Assembly (NCBI GenBank): GCA_905236705.1
Contig: CAJOOZ010000075.1
Location: 1 to 32,660 of the forward strand
Source: an uncultured Lachnospiraceae bacterium
GTDB taxonomy: Bacteria > Bacillota > Clostridia > Lachnospirales > Lachnospiraceae
DNA: 32,660 nucleotides
Direction of reading: 5' to 3'
Shown here: piece by piece, positions 24,907-32,660 of the stretch
Layout of the letters: every line of letters starts with the position of its first letter
Position numbering within the stretch: position 1 is the first letter of the stretch
Translations under genes and position numbers: made by a program
The notes under the pieces: model-generated
The model's input: only the letters and a program-made list of their open reading frames with translations
What the model was told of the DNA's origin: nothing
The model's database searches: none

Positions 24907-26145
24907 TCAGATCAAAGGGTATTTATCCGTCAGGGATTTCACGATGGCGGTCGCCTCCGGTACCTTTTCCTCGCCGCCCTTGATGACCAGCGCAATGGCC
25001 TCTGCGATGCGATCCATATCCTCCGTGTTCATACCCCTGGATGTGACTGCCGGCGTGCCGAGACGGATACCGCTGGTCACAAAAGGAGACTGGGGATCAT
25101 TGGGAATCGTATTTTTGTTTGCGGTGATATGCGCCTGATCGAGCAGCTTCTCCACTGCCTTGCCGGTAAGCCCGAAATTGGTCAGGTCTATGAGCATCAG
25201 ATGATTGTCGGTTCCGCCGGAAACGATCTTGACTCCTCTGTTCATCAGCCCTGCTGCCAAAGCCTGCGCATTATCTGCAACCGCTTTTCCGTATGCCTTG
25301 AATTCATCGGAAAGGGCTTCTTTCAGGCAGACCGCCTTGGCTGCGATCACGTGCATCAGAGGGCCGCCCTGGATCCCCGGGAAAATAGCCTTGTTAAAGT
25401 TGTATTTGTCTGCTGCTTCCTGATTGCAGAGGATCAGACCTCCTCTGGGTCCGCGCAGCGTCTTGTGGGTAGTGGTGGTCACTACATCCGCATAGGGAAT
25501 AGGACTCTCGTGAACACCGGCTGCAACCAGTCCTGCTATGTGCGCCATATCCACCATCAATACGGCTCCCACCTCATCACAGATCTCTCTGAACTTCTTA
25601 AAATCAATCTTTCTCGCATAAGCAGATGCACCCGCAATGATCATTTTGGGCTTGCATTCCTTTGCGATCCTGAGTACCTCGTCATAATCGATGAATCCGT
25701 CATCATTAACACCATAAGGGACACAGTTGAAATATTTACCGGACATATTCACCGGTGAGCCGTGGGAAAGATGTCCGCCCTGATCGAGGTTCATCCCCAT
25801 ATAGGTATCACCGGGCTGAAGAACTGCAAAGAAGACAGCCATGTTGGCCTGTGCGCCGGAATGAGGCTGTACATTGGCATAATCACAGCCAAACAGTTCC
25901 TTGGCCCTCTCTCTTGCCAGATCCTCGATCACATCCACACATTCGCATCCGCCGTAATAGCGTTTGCCGGGATATCCTTCCGCGTATTTATTGGTCAGAG
26001 GGCTGCCCATCGCTGCCATAACAGCCTTGCTCACCCAGTTTTCGGAAGCGATCAGCTCAATATGGCTGTTTTGGCGATTCTCTTCCGCTACGATCGCATC
26101 AGCCACCTCAGGATCAACCAGTCTAACCTGCTCTAATGAATACAT
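24907..26145 (-). CDS. glyA: Serine hydroxymethyltransferase
   Basis: 412 residues. It converts serine and tetrahydrofolate to glycine and methylene-tetrahydrofolate, the cofactor thyA uses. [26 protein letters not shown] and the pyridoxal-phosphate lysine in [15 protein letters not shown] are diagnostic. The start at 26145 ([11 protein letters not shown]) has GAGGAGG upstream; the longer reading to 26274 runs over the leader hairpin and promoter. Its own promoter and an 80-base leader with a long hairpin precede it. Confidence 0.96.
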   Translation of the reverse strand: MYSLEQVRLVDPEVADAIVAEENRQNSHIELIASENWVSKAVMAAMGSPLTNKYAEGYPGKRYYGGCECVDVIEDLARERAKELFGCDYANVQPHSGAQANMAVFFAVLQPGDTYMGMNLDQGGHLSHGSPVNMSGKYFNCVPYGVNDDGFIDYDEVLRIAKECKPKMIIAGASAYARKIDFKKFREICDEVGAVLMVDMAHIAGLVAAGVHESPIPYADVVTTTTHKTLRGPRGGLILCNQEAADKYNFNKAIFPGIQGGPLMHVIAAKAVCLKEALSDEFKAYGKAVADNAQALAAGLMNRGVKIVSGGTDNHLMLIDLTNFGLTGKAVEKLLDQAHITANKNTIPNDPQSPFVTSGIRLGTPAVTSRGMNTEDMDRIAEAIALVIKGGEEKVPEATAIVKSLTDKYPLI

Positions 26146-26176
26146 CCTAACATCCTCCTCGTTTTCTCGTGTTTTC

Positions 26177-26216
26177 GCGAAAGAGCCGCTTCTTCGGTCA
26201 AAGCGCCTCTTTTCGC
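26177..26216 (-). promoter_or_regulatory. Long hairpin in the glyA leader
   Basis: Imperfect stem of about 15 bp: GCGAAA.GAG with CTC.TTTCGC and CGCTT with AAGCG. It lies between the promoter and the ribosome site. There is no T run after it, so it is not a simple terminator, and it does not match the glycine riboswitch. Confidence 0.5.
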
Positions 26217-26232
26217 ACGCTATACGGCGAAT

Positions 26233-26261
26233 ATTATAGCACTTTTTATCTGTAAGGTGAA
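26233..26261 (-). promoter_or_regulatory. glyA promoter
   Basis: On minus, a perfect TATAAT (26233-26238) with a TGC extension follows TTCACC (26256-26261) by 17 bases. The leader is about 80 bases. Confidence 0.72.
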
Positions 26262-26316
26262 TACTATTTTTCAATAAAAAGGCGTAAATTATGTATAAAA
26301 TTGCGAAAAATTGTGG

Positions 26317-26352
26317 TATGATAAAAAAGGTTTTACAGAAATTTTACAGAAA
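26317..26352 (+). promoter_or_regulatory. Extended -10 and tandem 11-base repeat before the lipid-kinase-like gene
   Basis: TATGAT (26317-26322) with TGG just upstream makes an extended -10 on plus. Two exact head-to-tail copies of TTTTACAGAAA follow at 26331-26341 and 26342-26352, covering the likely start of transcription and running up to the ribosome site AAAGGG. Confidence 0.5.
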
Positions 26353-26363
26353 GGGCATTTAAT

Positions 26364-27317
26364 ATGTTTCATGTGATCATAAACCCCGCCTGCGGTTCGG
26401 GTCGGGGCAGGCAGAACCGAAGGGTCCTGAAACAACTGATGGATCAAGCCAAAATCACTTATATTGAGCATCCCACCTCCAGCGCCGGGCACGTGACCCG
26501 TATCACCCGCAGCATAACGGACAGGCGTCTGTATGAAAACAACGCCACCTGTAACAATCTGCTGCTGATCGGCGGAGACGGCACGCTCAATCACTGTATA
26601 AACGGTATCGATGACCTTGAGCACACCACACTGACTTATCTTCCCTCGGGCACCAGCAATGATTTTTCACGTTCCCTAAAGCTCTCCGAAGCACCTTCAA
26701 AAGCCATCGCCGCTGCCGGCAGGCATGGAAAAACAACGCAAATTGATATTCCCAATGTTTCCTATGGTACCAAAAAGAGACGCTTTGCAGTCTCTTCCGG
26801 CATCGGTTATGATGCCGCTGTCTGCGACGAGGTGCTCCATTCTCCCTTAAAAGAGCCCCTTAACCGGATCGGGCTCGGCAAGCTGGTCTATGCGGCAGTG
26901 GCTCTCAAACAGTTTTTATTCCTGCGTCCCTGCGGATGCGATCTCTATCTGGATGATGAGCCTCCCATCAGGTTTGACACGTTTTTACTGGCAGCCTTTA
27001 TGAATCTGAAACATGAGGGCGGAGGATTTCCTTTTGCCCCCGATGCCGATTTCAATGACGGAAAGCTTGACATCTGTCTGGTAGGGAACCTGAGCAAATG
27101 GGCGGTTCCCTTTATCCTGCCTTTTGTACTGCTCGGCCGGCATTACGGCAAGCCCGGCGTACACCACTATCGGGCCTCCCGTATCAGGATCGTGACCGAC
27201 AGACCTCTTTGTACACATACGGACGGGGAGATCCTGGGCAATCAGAAACAGCTTCTTTACACCTGCGGAGATGAAAAACTGCTCATCCGCCGACCGGTCA
27301 GAACAAATGTGATCTGA
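26364..27317 (+). CDS. Diacylglycerol kinase family lipid kinase (YegS/DagK-like)
   Basis: 317 residues. FHVIINPACGSGRG at the N-terminus, LLLIGGDGTLNHCINGI with the nucleotide-binding GGDGT, and LPSGTSNDFSRSL are the DAGK catalytic-domain signatures. GIGYDAAVC and FNDGKLDICLV mark the C-terminal beta domain. It would phosphorylate a lipid or lipid-like alcohol at the membrane; diacylglycerol is the usual guess, but the substrate is not shown. The start is fixed by AAAGGG about 10 bases before the ATG. The last 20 bases overlap the end of mutY on the other strand. Confidence 0.9.
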   Translation: MFHVIINPACGSGRGRQNRRVLKQLMDQAKITYIEHPTSSAGHVTRITRSITDRRLYENNATCNNLLLIGGDGTLNHCINGIDDLEHTTLTYLPSGTSNDFSRSLKLSEAPSKAIAAAGRHGKTTQIDIPNVSYGTKKRRFAVSSGIGYDAAVCDEVLHSPLKEPLNRIGLGKLVYAAVALKQFLFLRPCGCDLYLDDEPPIRFDTFLLAAFMNLKHEGGGFPFAPDADFNDGKLDICLVGNLSKWAVPFILPFVLLGRHYGKPGVHHYRASRIRIVTDRPLCTHTDGEILGNQKQLLYTCGDEKLLIRRPVRTNVI

Positions 27318-28365
27318 AGGCTTTATAAGCGGAAGGAATGGGATAGGTCTCATCTATCTCTTCCGGCAGGATCAATCGATAATGCTCCGGCAGCTTCAGG
27401 CTGCCGGTTTTTTCTTTATCCGTATCCGCGATCCTGATCAAAAAACCCTGCATGTGCCACTCGCGGTGGGTAAAGATGTGAACGGCTTCTCCCAGACTCT
27501 CGATCCTGATAGGCTGCAGCCCCAGGGTTTCAACAAAGTCAAGCGCTGCCTTTCTGCTGATCCTGCCATCCAGCATGGGGAACTCATACATTCCGGCCAG
27601 GAGCCCTTTTTCGCTTCTCTTCCGGATCAGGGTATACCTGTCATCACGGATCACCAGAACCGTTTTGCGATCGATCCTTCTTGCATCCTTCTTCTTTCTG
27701 ACGGGCAGAATATCTGTCAGATGCTCCCTAAGTGCAACGCACTCCCGATTCCAGGGGCAGCCTTCACACTTCGGTTTTCCGGCAGGCTGGCAGAGAGTGG
27801 CTCCCAGCTCCATCATCGCCTGATTAAAATCTCCCGGTCTGTCCGCCGGAAAGATCCTTTCCAGGGATTCCCTGTAGTTTTTTCTGGTCCCTGCCTCCAG
27901 GATATTTCCTGTATCGCCTGTCAGACGGGCTATGATACGCAGCACATTCCCATCCACTGCCGGACGGGGTTCATTAAAGGCAATCGAAGCGACGGCGCCG
28001 GCCGTATACTCCCCGATCCCCGGCAGCTTGATCAACAGCTCATAGGAGGCAGGCATCCGGCCGTTATATTCCTCCATGATCTGCCGCGCAGCCTTTTGCA
28101 GATTTCTGACCCGATTATAATATCCCAGTCCTTCCCACAGCTTAAGCAGACGCTCCTCATCCATGCCGGCAAGAGTTTTTATATCCGGACAGGCATCTAA
28201 AAAGCGCCCGAAATACGGGCGCACCGCTTCCACACGGGTCTGCTGCAGCATGATCTCCGATACCCAGATGTGATAGGGATCTTTGCTGCCCCGCCAGGGC
28301 AGTATTCTCTGATTGGCGTCATACCACTCAAGCAGTGGTAAAACGATCTCTTTTTTTAATTCCAT
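27298..28365 (-). CDS. mutY: A/G-specific adenine glycosylase
   Basis: 355 residues. It removes adenine mispaired with 8-oxoguanine. SEIMLQQTRV holds the catalytic glutamate, LPGIGEYTAGAVASIAF is the helix-hairpin-helix, and AVDGNVLRI holds the catalytic aspartate. The iron-sulfur cysteines are C-x7-C-x2-C-x5-C (LCQPAGKPKCEGCPWNREC), one residue longer in the first gap than the usual C-x6-C. The C-terminal 130 residues are the Nudix-like 8-oxoG recognition domain (HIFTHREWHMQGF). I chose ATG 28365 (MELKKEIVLP); an in-frame TTG at 28425 has no ribosome site. The 3' end overlaps the convergent lipid-kinase-like gene. Confidence 0.93.
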   Translation of the reverse strand: MELKKEIVLPLLEWYDANQRILPWRGSKDPYHIWVSEIMLQQTRVEAVRPYFGRFLDACPDIKTLAGMDEERLLKLWEGLGYYNRVRNLQKAARQIMEEYNGRMPASYELLIKLPGIGEYTAGAVASIAFNEPRPAVDGNVLRIIARLTGDTGNILEAGTRKNYRESLERIFPADRPGDFNQAMMELGATLCQPAGKPKCEGCPWNRECVALREHLTDILPVRKKKDARRIDRKTVLVIRDDRYTLIRKRSEKGLLAGMYEFPMLDGRISRKAALDFVETLGLQPIRIESLGEAVHIFTHREWHMQGFLIRIADTDKEKTGSLKLPEHYRLILPEEIDETYPIPSAYKAFRSHLF

Positions 28366-28434
28366 CTCTTCGGCCGTCCTCTTCCTGCAGGCACTCTTCC
28401 GGATGCCCTTTTCGCCTGATCCCAACCTGATGGA

Positions 28435-29460
28435 TCAGGGATACAGCATCGGTCTGAGCTCTGAATTCTCCCCTTCGGGATACTCTTCATCCTTTGCCGT
28501 ATTGCGAATCTGTTTCAACAAAAGAATATTGTGCATGGACACTTCAAAGATCAGGCCGAAGATATGTGCACTGAATATCATATCCTCCACATCGAATGTG
28601 CCTTTTTTATCAAACTCTTCCAGACAGATCAGTTCCAGCAGATGCACACTCCTGAAGACCGAGAGAAGAGGTCCCTGGATCGATCCATCCTGTATCGTAT
28701 CCAAAAGCTGTCTGTGGGCAAAATAAGCCGCGGTCTTTCTAAGCCAAATTTTCGCCTCCTTTGTGGCATCATAAAATCCGGCTCTGAGCTCATCCACCCT
28801 CGGCAGAATGCTTCTGACCCTCTTGAATACTTCCTCCGATGCTTCATGCCCCTCAAAATACAGGGCATCGTCCAACAACTTTTCAAGCTCTGCGGCTGTC
28901 TCATAGCTTTCAAACAGGCTTTTGTCAAAGCTTCCGTTCTGCAGGCCCTCCACCATGCCGTCCCGAAAGGCCAGAAGACTTTCCGTGCGGCTTTTCAGTT
29001 CCTCGCTGACCTCTGCCGTGCTCTCTTCAAATGTGATCACACTCTCAAGTCTGTCACCTGTCTGCGTGTATAAAAGACGAGCCACCTCACTGCAGGCGAG
29101 CAGCACTCTGTCCTGCCTGTAATCACCGACTGTGATATTCCGCTCTCTGGGATAGATATCACAGATTTTGATCTGTGCTTTTTCTCCCGCATGAAGACGG
29201 ACATCACACAGTTTTTCACTTGTCAGAAAAGGACACCGGCCGTGCTCCTTCTGGCGGATATACCAGCCGCCCTTTTCATCCTGAAACATATTCTGCCGCA
29301 GGAAATCTCCATACTCTCCTTCATAGTTCAGATAATACTCAACAGTCTCGGAATCCATGGGAAGATCCCATGCAAAGCAGCAGGAATCAATGCAGGTGGT
29401 ATTGCCCCTGCACTCAAAATCGTCATAAACAGACAGTTTTTCCCTCTTTATCTTCGCCAT
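28435..29460 (-). CDS. FliB-like (flagellin lysine-N-methylase-type) cysteine-cluster protein
   Basis: 341 residues. The N-terminal half has the FliB/YkgJ-type cysteine pattern: FECRGNTTCIDSCC, GRCPFLTSEKLCDVR and ICDIYPRE. The C-terminal half is helical (residues about 190-320) with no known motif. FliB methylates flagellin lysines in Salmonella, but no flagellar gene is in this window, so the target is open; the clostridial members are often annotated this way by similarity alone. The cysteines suggest an iron-sulfur or zinc site. It starts 15 bases after the BMP lipoprotein gene and is followed by mutY. Confidence 0.75.
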   Translation of the reverse strand: MAKIKREKLSVYDDFECRGNTTCIDSCCFAWDLPMDSETVEYYLNYEGEYGDFLRQNMFQDEKGGWYIRQKEHGRCPFLTSEKLCDVRLHAGEKAQIKICDIYPRERNITVGDYRQDRVLLACSEVARLLYTQTGDRLESVITFEESTAEVSEELKSRTESLLAFRDGMVEGLQNGSFDKSLFESYETAAELEKLLDDALYFEGHEASEEVFKRVRSILPRVDELRAGFYDATKEAKIWLRKTAAYFAHRQLLDTIQDGSIQGPLLSVFRSVHLLELICLEEFDKKGTFDVEDMIFSAHIFGLIFEVSMHNILLLKQIRNTAKDEEYPEGENSELRPMLYP

Positions 29461-29475
29461 CCTCTTGTTATCCTC

Positions 29476-30594
29476 CTATAATCCCCTGATATACTGCTCA
29501 TACTCTTCCTTTGTAGACGGCGGTACGATCTGTCCCGACTTGATCCTGTCTGCGATCAGGAGCATTGTATCATAGATCTCATCATTGTAATTATCGTGCA
29601 GGGTGGGAAGTCCGACTGCCCCCTCCGTCATACCGAGACTGAGTGTCCTTCCACCGATCTGCTCATCTTTGAGAAAGGATTCGGATACTCTTTCGGTCGC
29701 CACTTCGACCTTCTTCATGGCACTGGTAAGCACCTGCTCCGGAGCCAGATAAGACTGGTCTCTGTCAACTCCGATCACAAAGCGATCCTTATCTCTGGCG
29801 GTCTCTATCACGCCGACTCCGCTGCCGCCGGCAGCCTGAAAGATCACATCGCATCCGCTCCCATACATCTGGCGCGCCAATTCGGCTCCTTTATCCGGAT
29901 CATCAAAGCTGCCTGTATAATCTGCACTCACTTCGATTTTTTTACCGTAAATATCACCTGCATAAGCCACCCCTGCTTCAAATCCGTATCTGAAGGAATC
30001 CACCACCTCGCTCTGCACTCCTCCGATAAAACCCAGCCGTCCGGTTCTGGTCACAGCGCCGGCGACAAAACCTGCCAGAAATGATGGCTCCTGGGACCGA
30101 AACACAACTCCCGTCACATTGTCCGGTGTCTCTTCATAAGCATAGTCTATCACGGCGAAGGACAAATCCGGATTCTGCCCGGCACATTCAAGCACTGCAT
30201 CTGCGCAGCTATATCCGATCCCCCATATCAGGCTGCAGTCATCCTCTATCATTTTCTGAAAATTATCCGGCATATCGGATACCTCCTGTGTCTCTATATA
30301 AGACACAGCAACACCGGTTGACTTCTCCAGTTTCTTCAGACCTTCCCAGGCTCCCTGGGCAAAAGACTCATCATCGATACCGCCGAAATCCGTCACCATA
30401 CCAATCTTTTTTCCGCCATCAACATCCGACAGAGCAGCCGATTTCGTTTCACTGTCGGCGCCATCCCTCGTCTCCCAGATCTGAACCACCTGAACTTCGT
30501 CTGTTTCTTTGCCGCATCCTGTCAGTAGCAGACACATCAATATCCCCGACAGCAAAAGCAGACAGCCTGCATATTTGAATCTAAACGCTCTCAT
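29476..30594 (-). CDS. BMP-family substrate-binding lipoprotein
   Basis: 372 residues. A basic start and hydrophobic stretch end in the lipobox LTGC (C27), so the mature protein is anchored outside the membrane. The rest fits the basic membrane protein/PnrA-like periplasmic-binding fold: IGMVTDFGGIDDESFAQGAWEGL, SLIWGIGYSCADAV, SFLAGFVAGAVT, LGFIGGVQSEVVDSFRYGFEAG, DVIFQAAGGSGVGVIETA and VIGVDRDQ. Relatives bind nucleosides, and some act as sensors. No permease or ATPase gene is adjacent. It starts 8 bases after the HAMP/PP2C phosphatase gene, so it may serve as that protein's ligand-binding partner (inference). Confidence 0.9.
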   Translation of the reverse strand: MRAFRFKYAGCLLLLSGILMCLLLTGCGKETDEVQVVQIWETRDGADSETKSAALSDVDGGKKIGMVTDFGGIDDESFAQGAWEGLKKLEKSTGVAVSYIETQEVSDMPDNFQKMIEDDCSLIWGIGYSCADAVLECAGQNPDLSFAVIDYAYEETPDNVTGVVFRSQEPSFLAGFVAGAVTRTGRLGFIGGVQSEVVDSFRYGFEAGVAYAGDIYGKKIEVSADYTGSFDDPDKGAELARQMYGSGCDVIFQAAGGSGVGVIETARDKDRFVIGVDRDQSYLAPEQVLTSAMKKVEVATERVSESFLKDEQIGGRTLSLGMTEGAVGLPTLHDNYNDEIYDTMLLIADRIKSGQIVPPSTKEEYEQYIRGL

Positions 30595-30602
30595 TTTTCA
30601 TC

Positions 30603-32255
30603 CTATCCTAAATATTTGATGGCCAGCATCGTCATATCATCAAACTGCGCCTCATCCCCCACAAAGGCATCAATATCACTGCGCACGTGCTTGAGCAGCT
30701 CTTCCACCTGATCATCCTTGTGGGATGTAAGGGATGCAAGCAGCCGTTCATCCCCGAACAGCTCTTTTTTCTCACTGGTTGCCTCGGTGACACCATCCGT
30801 ATACAGATACAGCACCTCACCCTTTTCCAGCCTGGTGTGATTGTCGATGATCTTCTGATCCTCAAAAATAGCCAGCGGCAGTCCGTGCTTGTCTTTTTCG
30901 ATCACATAACCTTTATCGCGGCGGTAGAATATCGGATACTCATGACCCGCGCTGGCAAAGGCAATGTCACCTGTCGAAATCTGCATGATCCCAAACCATA
31001 CCGTTACAAACAGATCCGCATCATTCCCTTCACAGAGCTGGTTGTTGACATCCTCAAGTACTTCCCCGGGACCGGAATAATTCCCTGTCAGCGCCCTGTT
31101 TTTGATCAGTGTTTTGGCAATGACCATAAACAAAGCAGCAGGCACACCCTTGCCGGACACATCCGCCATTACGATGCCGAGGCTGTCTTCGTCTATCATG
31201 AAGAAATCATAAAAATCCCCGCCCACTTCCTTGGCCGGATCCATCGTGGCATAAAGCTCAAATTCATGCCGGTCGGGGAACGCCGGAAAGATCCTGGGCA
31301 GCATATCCGCCTGAATATTGGTGGCAACGCTCAGCTCCGCTCCGATCCTCTCCTTTTCAGCCGTGATCGTGGTCAGTTCTTTGATATACCGCTCTATCCT
31401 GACCGTCATATCACTAAAGGAGCGGGCCAGGGAGCCTATCTCATCCTCGGGATTAAAACGGTCATTTTCTCCGGATAGCTGACCGTGTTCGTAGGAGTCC
31501 ACCATTCCGGTAAGCCATCCCAAAGGACTGATAACGATCCTGCGAATGTACAGAATCGTGGCAAACAGAACAAGCAGAATGAAGACAGCCTGCACGATTG
31601 CGATCGAGGTAATGGGACCGGTGATTCTTTTTCCGATATCCTCGACTGTATAGTCCGCTTCCACCATGGCCACCATCTGACCCTTTGAATCGAAAACAGG
31701 CGCATAGGAACAGACCGTCCTGCCGTATCCCGCATCCGGTCCGAAGATCACACCCTGCGATTCTCTCCGGGCTCTGATGTCCGGCACCATTCTTTCATAG
31801 TCCTTTTCCATATATTCATAAACATCCCCGGGCTCGGAAGCCTGCCCTGCCTCTTCGGACCCTGTCTCTGCCTCCACCAGGTATACAAAACTGGTCTCTC
31901 CCGGAGCATAAATATACAAATACTGGATGCCGGCATAGTTTTTCTTGATCTGATCCAGAAATTCCTTCAACTCCCGGTATTTCTCATCCTGCTCCAGAGT
32001 TTTGGCATATTCCCCGAGCCAGTCTCCGTCGATCTCATTCGCAAGCATTCGGACCAGATCCTGGCCTTTTTCGCTATACTGCTGATAATATACTTTTCTC
32101 AGGGAATAAACGCTGATGAAAATAATGACGCCGGCCATAACCGCCATCAGCGACAACAACACGACAATGATACGCTTGTTCAGTCCCTCTTTCAGCTTTT
32201 TGTCCTTTGGAATCTGCTGCTGTTCCTTCTGCTGTTCCTGCTGCTGTTCCTTCAT
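30603..32255 (-). CDS. HAMP/PP2C (RsbU/SpoIIE-type) membrane serine phosphatase
   Basis: 550 residues. A Gln/Glu/Lys-rich cytoplasmic tip (KEQQQEQQKEQQQ) is followed by TM1 (about 28-51), an extracytoplasmic sensor domain of about 165 residues (52-215, Cache-like), TM2 (216-239), HAMP (240-292), a short coiled coil, and the PP2C domain (about 325-550). The metal-binding acids are in EVGGDFYDF (D347), MADVSGKGVPAALFM (D365) and FDDMTML (D539/D540). It would dephosphorylate a serine/threonine phosphoprotein, such as an anti-sigma antagonist, in response to an outside signal. No STAS or anti-sigma partner is nearby. It starts 30 bases after the GNAT gene. Confidence 0.92.
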   Translation of the reverse strand: MKEQQQEQQKEQQQIPKDKKLKEGLNKRIIVVLLSLMAVMAGVIIFISVYSLRKVYYQQYSEKGQDLVRMLANEIDGDWLGEYAKTLEQDEKYRELKEFLDQIKKNYAGIQYLYIYAPGETSFVYLVEAETGSEEAGQASEPGDVYEYMEKDYERMVPDIRARRESQGVIFGPDAGYGRTVCSYAPVFDSKGQMVAMVEADYTVEDIGKRITGPITSIAIVQAVFILLVLFATILYIRRIVISPLGWLTGMVDSYEHGQLSGENDRFNPEDEIGSLARSFSDMTVRIERYIKELTTITAEKERIGAELSVATNIQADMLPRIFPAFPDRHEFELYATMDPAKEVGGDFYDFFMIDEDSLGIVMADVSGKGVPAALFMVIAKTLIKNRALTGNYSGPGEVLEDVNNQLCEGNDADLFVTVWFGIMQISTGDIAFASAGHEYPIFYRRDKGYVIEKDKHGLPLAIFEDQKIIDNHTRLEKGEVLYLYTDGVTEATSEKKELFGDERLLASLTSHKDDQVEELLKHVRSDIDAFVGDEAQFDDMTMLAIKYLG

Positions 32256-32285
32256 CTTTATTTCCTCATCCTCTCAGGGCCGCCT

Positions 32286-32660
32286 TCAGATACCGATTAA
32301 CTCCAGAATGGCGCCGCATTTACAATGATCACCGCAAATAGGACAGGACAATCCATACCGGTGCGCATCCTTGTAAAACAGCGGTACATCCTTCTCCCAC
32401 AGTACTTTTCCCATCTGCTCATAGATCCTCTTTGCCGGAGAACTGCCGTCCGGATATACCCAGATCTCCACCAGAAACAATTTGAACCCCCGTTCCTTCA
32501 GCTCTTTTGTACACAGAGCGGCCATCTGTCCCGCGATTCCGCTCTTACGGTATGCACTGTCCACCATAAGAGCATCTACCGTTGCCACCTTTTCTCCCCC
32601 GATCCAGGTTTCTATCTCCTGTTCCAGCACGGGATGCGGATATGTCAGAAAACTCCCCTC
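32286..32660 (-). CDS. GNAT-family acetyltransferase (partial, 5' end outside window)
   Basis: The frame is open to the right edge, so at least 124 codons are visible and the true start lies outside. VDALMVDSAYRKSGIAGQMAALCTKEL is the acetyl-CoA-binding strand-loop-helix (RxxGxA loop), and KLFLVEIWVYPDGSSPAKRIYEQMGKV is the following motif B. The C-terminal tail holds CPICGDHCKCG, a small metal-binding-like cysteine cluster unusual for GNAT enzymes. The substrate is unknown. It is the most upstream visible gene of the run leading to mutY. Confidence 0.85.
   Translation of the reverse strand, partial: EGSFLTYPHPVLEQEIETWIGGEKVATVDALMVDSAYRKSGIAGQMAALCTKELKERGFKLFLVEIWVYPDGSSPAKRIYEQMGKVLWEKDVPLFYKDAHRYGLSCPICGDHCKCGAILELIGI

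Noticed and set aside
26177-26216. Glycine or tetrahydrofolate riboswitch before glyA
   Set aside because: The leader is only about 80 bases and has a single long hairpin; none of the conserved cores of these riboswitches is present.
27745-27800. Frameshift in mutY suggested by the extra residue between the first two cluster cysteines
   Set aside because: The reading frame is intact on both sides and all four cysteines are kept, so it is a one-residue insertion in a loop.
32219-32252. Trinucleotide repeat as a separate element
   Set aside because: It is the in-frame code for the Gln/Glu-rich N-terminus of the phosphatase, not an independent repeat, though its length may vary between strains.

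Overview
The window looks like chromosomal DNA of a gut-type Clostridia, most likely a Lachnospiraceae. The reasons are the AGGAGG-type ribosome binding sites, short intergenic gaps, clostridial gene types (four-subunit 2-oxoacid:ferredoxin oxidoreductase, YtrA-type GntR/ABC unit, RsbU-like phosphatase) and a gene pair I associate with the Lachnospiraceae families DUF5716/DUF5717. Nearly everything is on the minus strand; only folA and a diacylglycerol-kinase-like gene are on plus. I saw no tRNA, rRNA, CRISPR array, prophage or complete IS.

Layout, left to right. (1) 1-2952: the end of a minus-strand unit, small (p)ppGpp-hydrolase-like HD protein, murI, then gamma, delta and alpha subunits of a 2-oxoacid:ferredoxin oxidoreductase (alpha runs off the left edge). 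(2) 3172-4768: purB with its own promoter and terminator. (3) 4778-11634: four tightly packed genes of no assigned function: a 1189-residue predicted solenoid, a degenerate actin/Hsp70-like protein, an all-helical protein and a coiled-coil protein with two membrane segments. This is the best candidate for an undescribed system. (4) 11679-13728: GntR regulator, ABC ATPase and ABC permease behind a promoter overlapped by a perfect inverted repeat. (5) 13744-15520: ilvE and thrH, translationally coupled. (6) 15557-19843: folA on plus, converging on a minus-strand unit of beta-CASP ribonuclease-like protein, thyA and a diguanylate cyclase. (7) 19864-22243: a membrane-anchored GH3-like protein that has lost most active-site residues, then a 788-base stretch without a convincing gene that holds two near-consensus promoters, a candidate structured RNA and what looks like the 5' end of a group II intron just after the lysC terminator hairpin. 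(8) 22244-26261: glyA, hom, lysC. (9) 26317-27317: a plus-strand lipid-kinase-like gene whose end overlaps mutY. (10) 27298-32660: GNAT acetyltransferase (cut by the right edge), HAMP/PP2C phosphatase, BMP-type lipoprotein, FliB-like protein and mutY in one minus-strand run.

How the genes fit together: lysC and hom feed homoserine, and thrH encodes an enzyme whose characterised homologue can phosphorylate homoserine. glyA, thyA and folA form the folate one-carbon/dTMP cycle. The PP2C phosphatase with the BMP lipoprotein, and the diguanylate cyclase, are signalling elements. The function of the 4778-11634 cassette cannot be read from the sequence.
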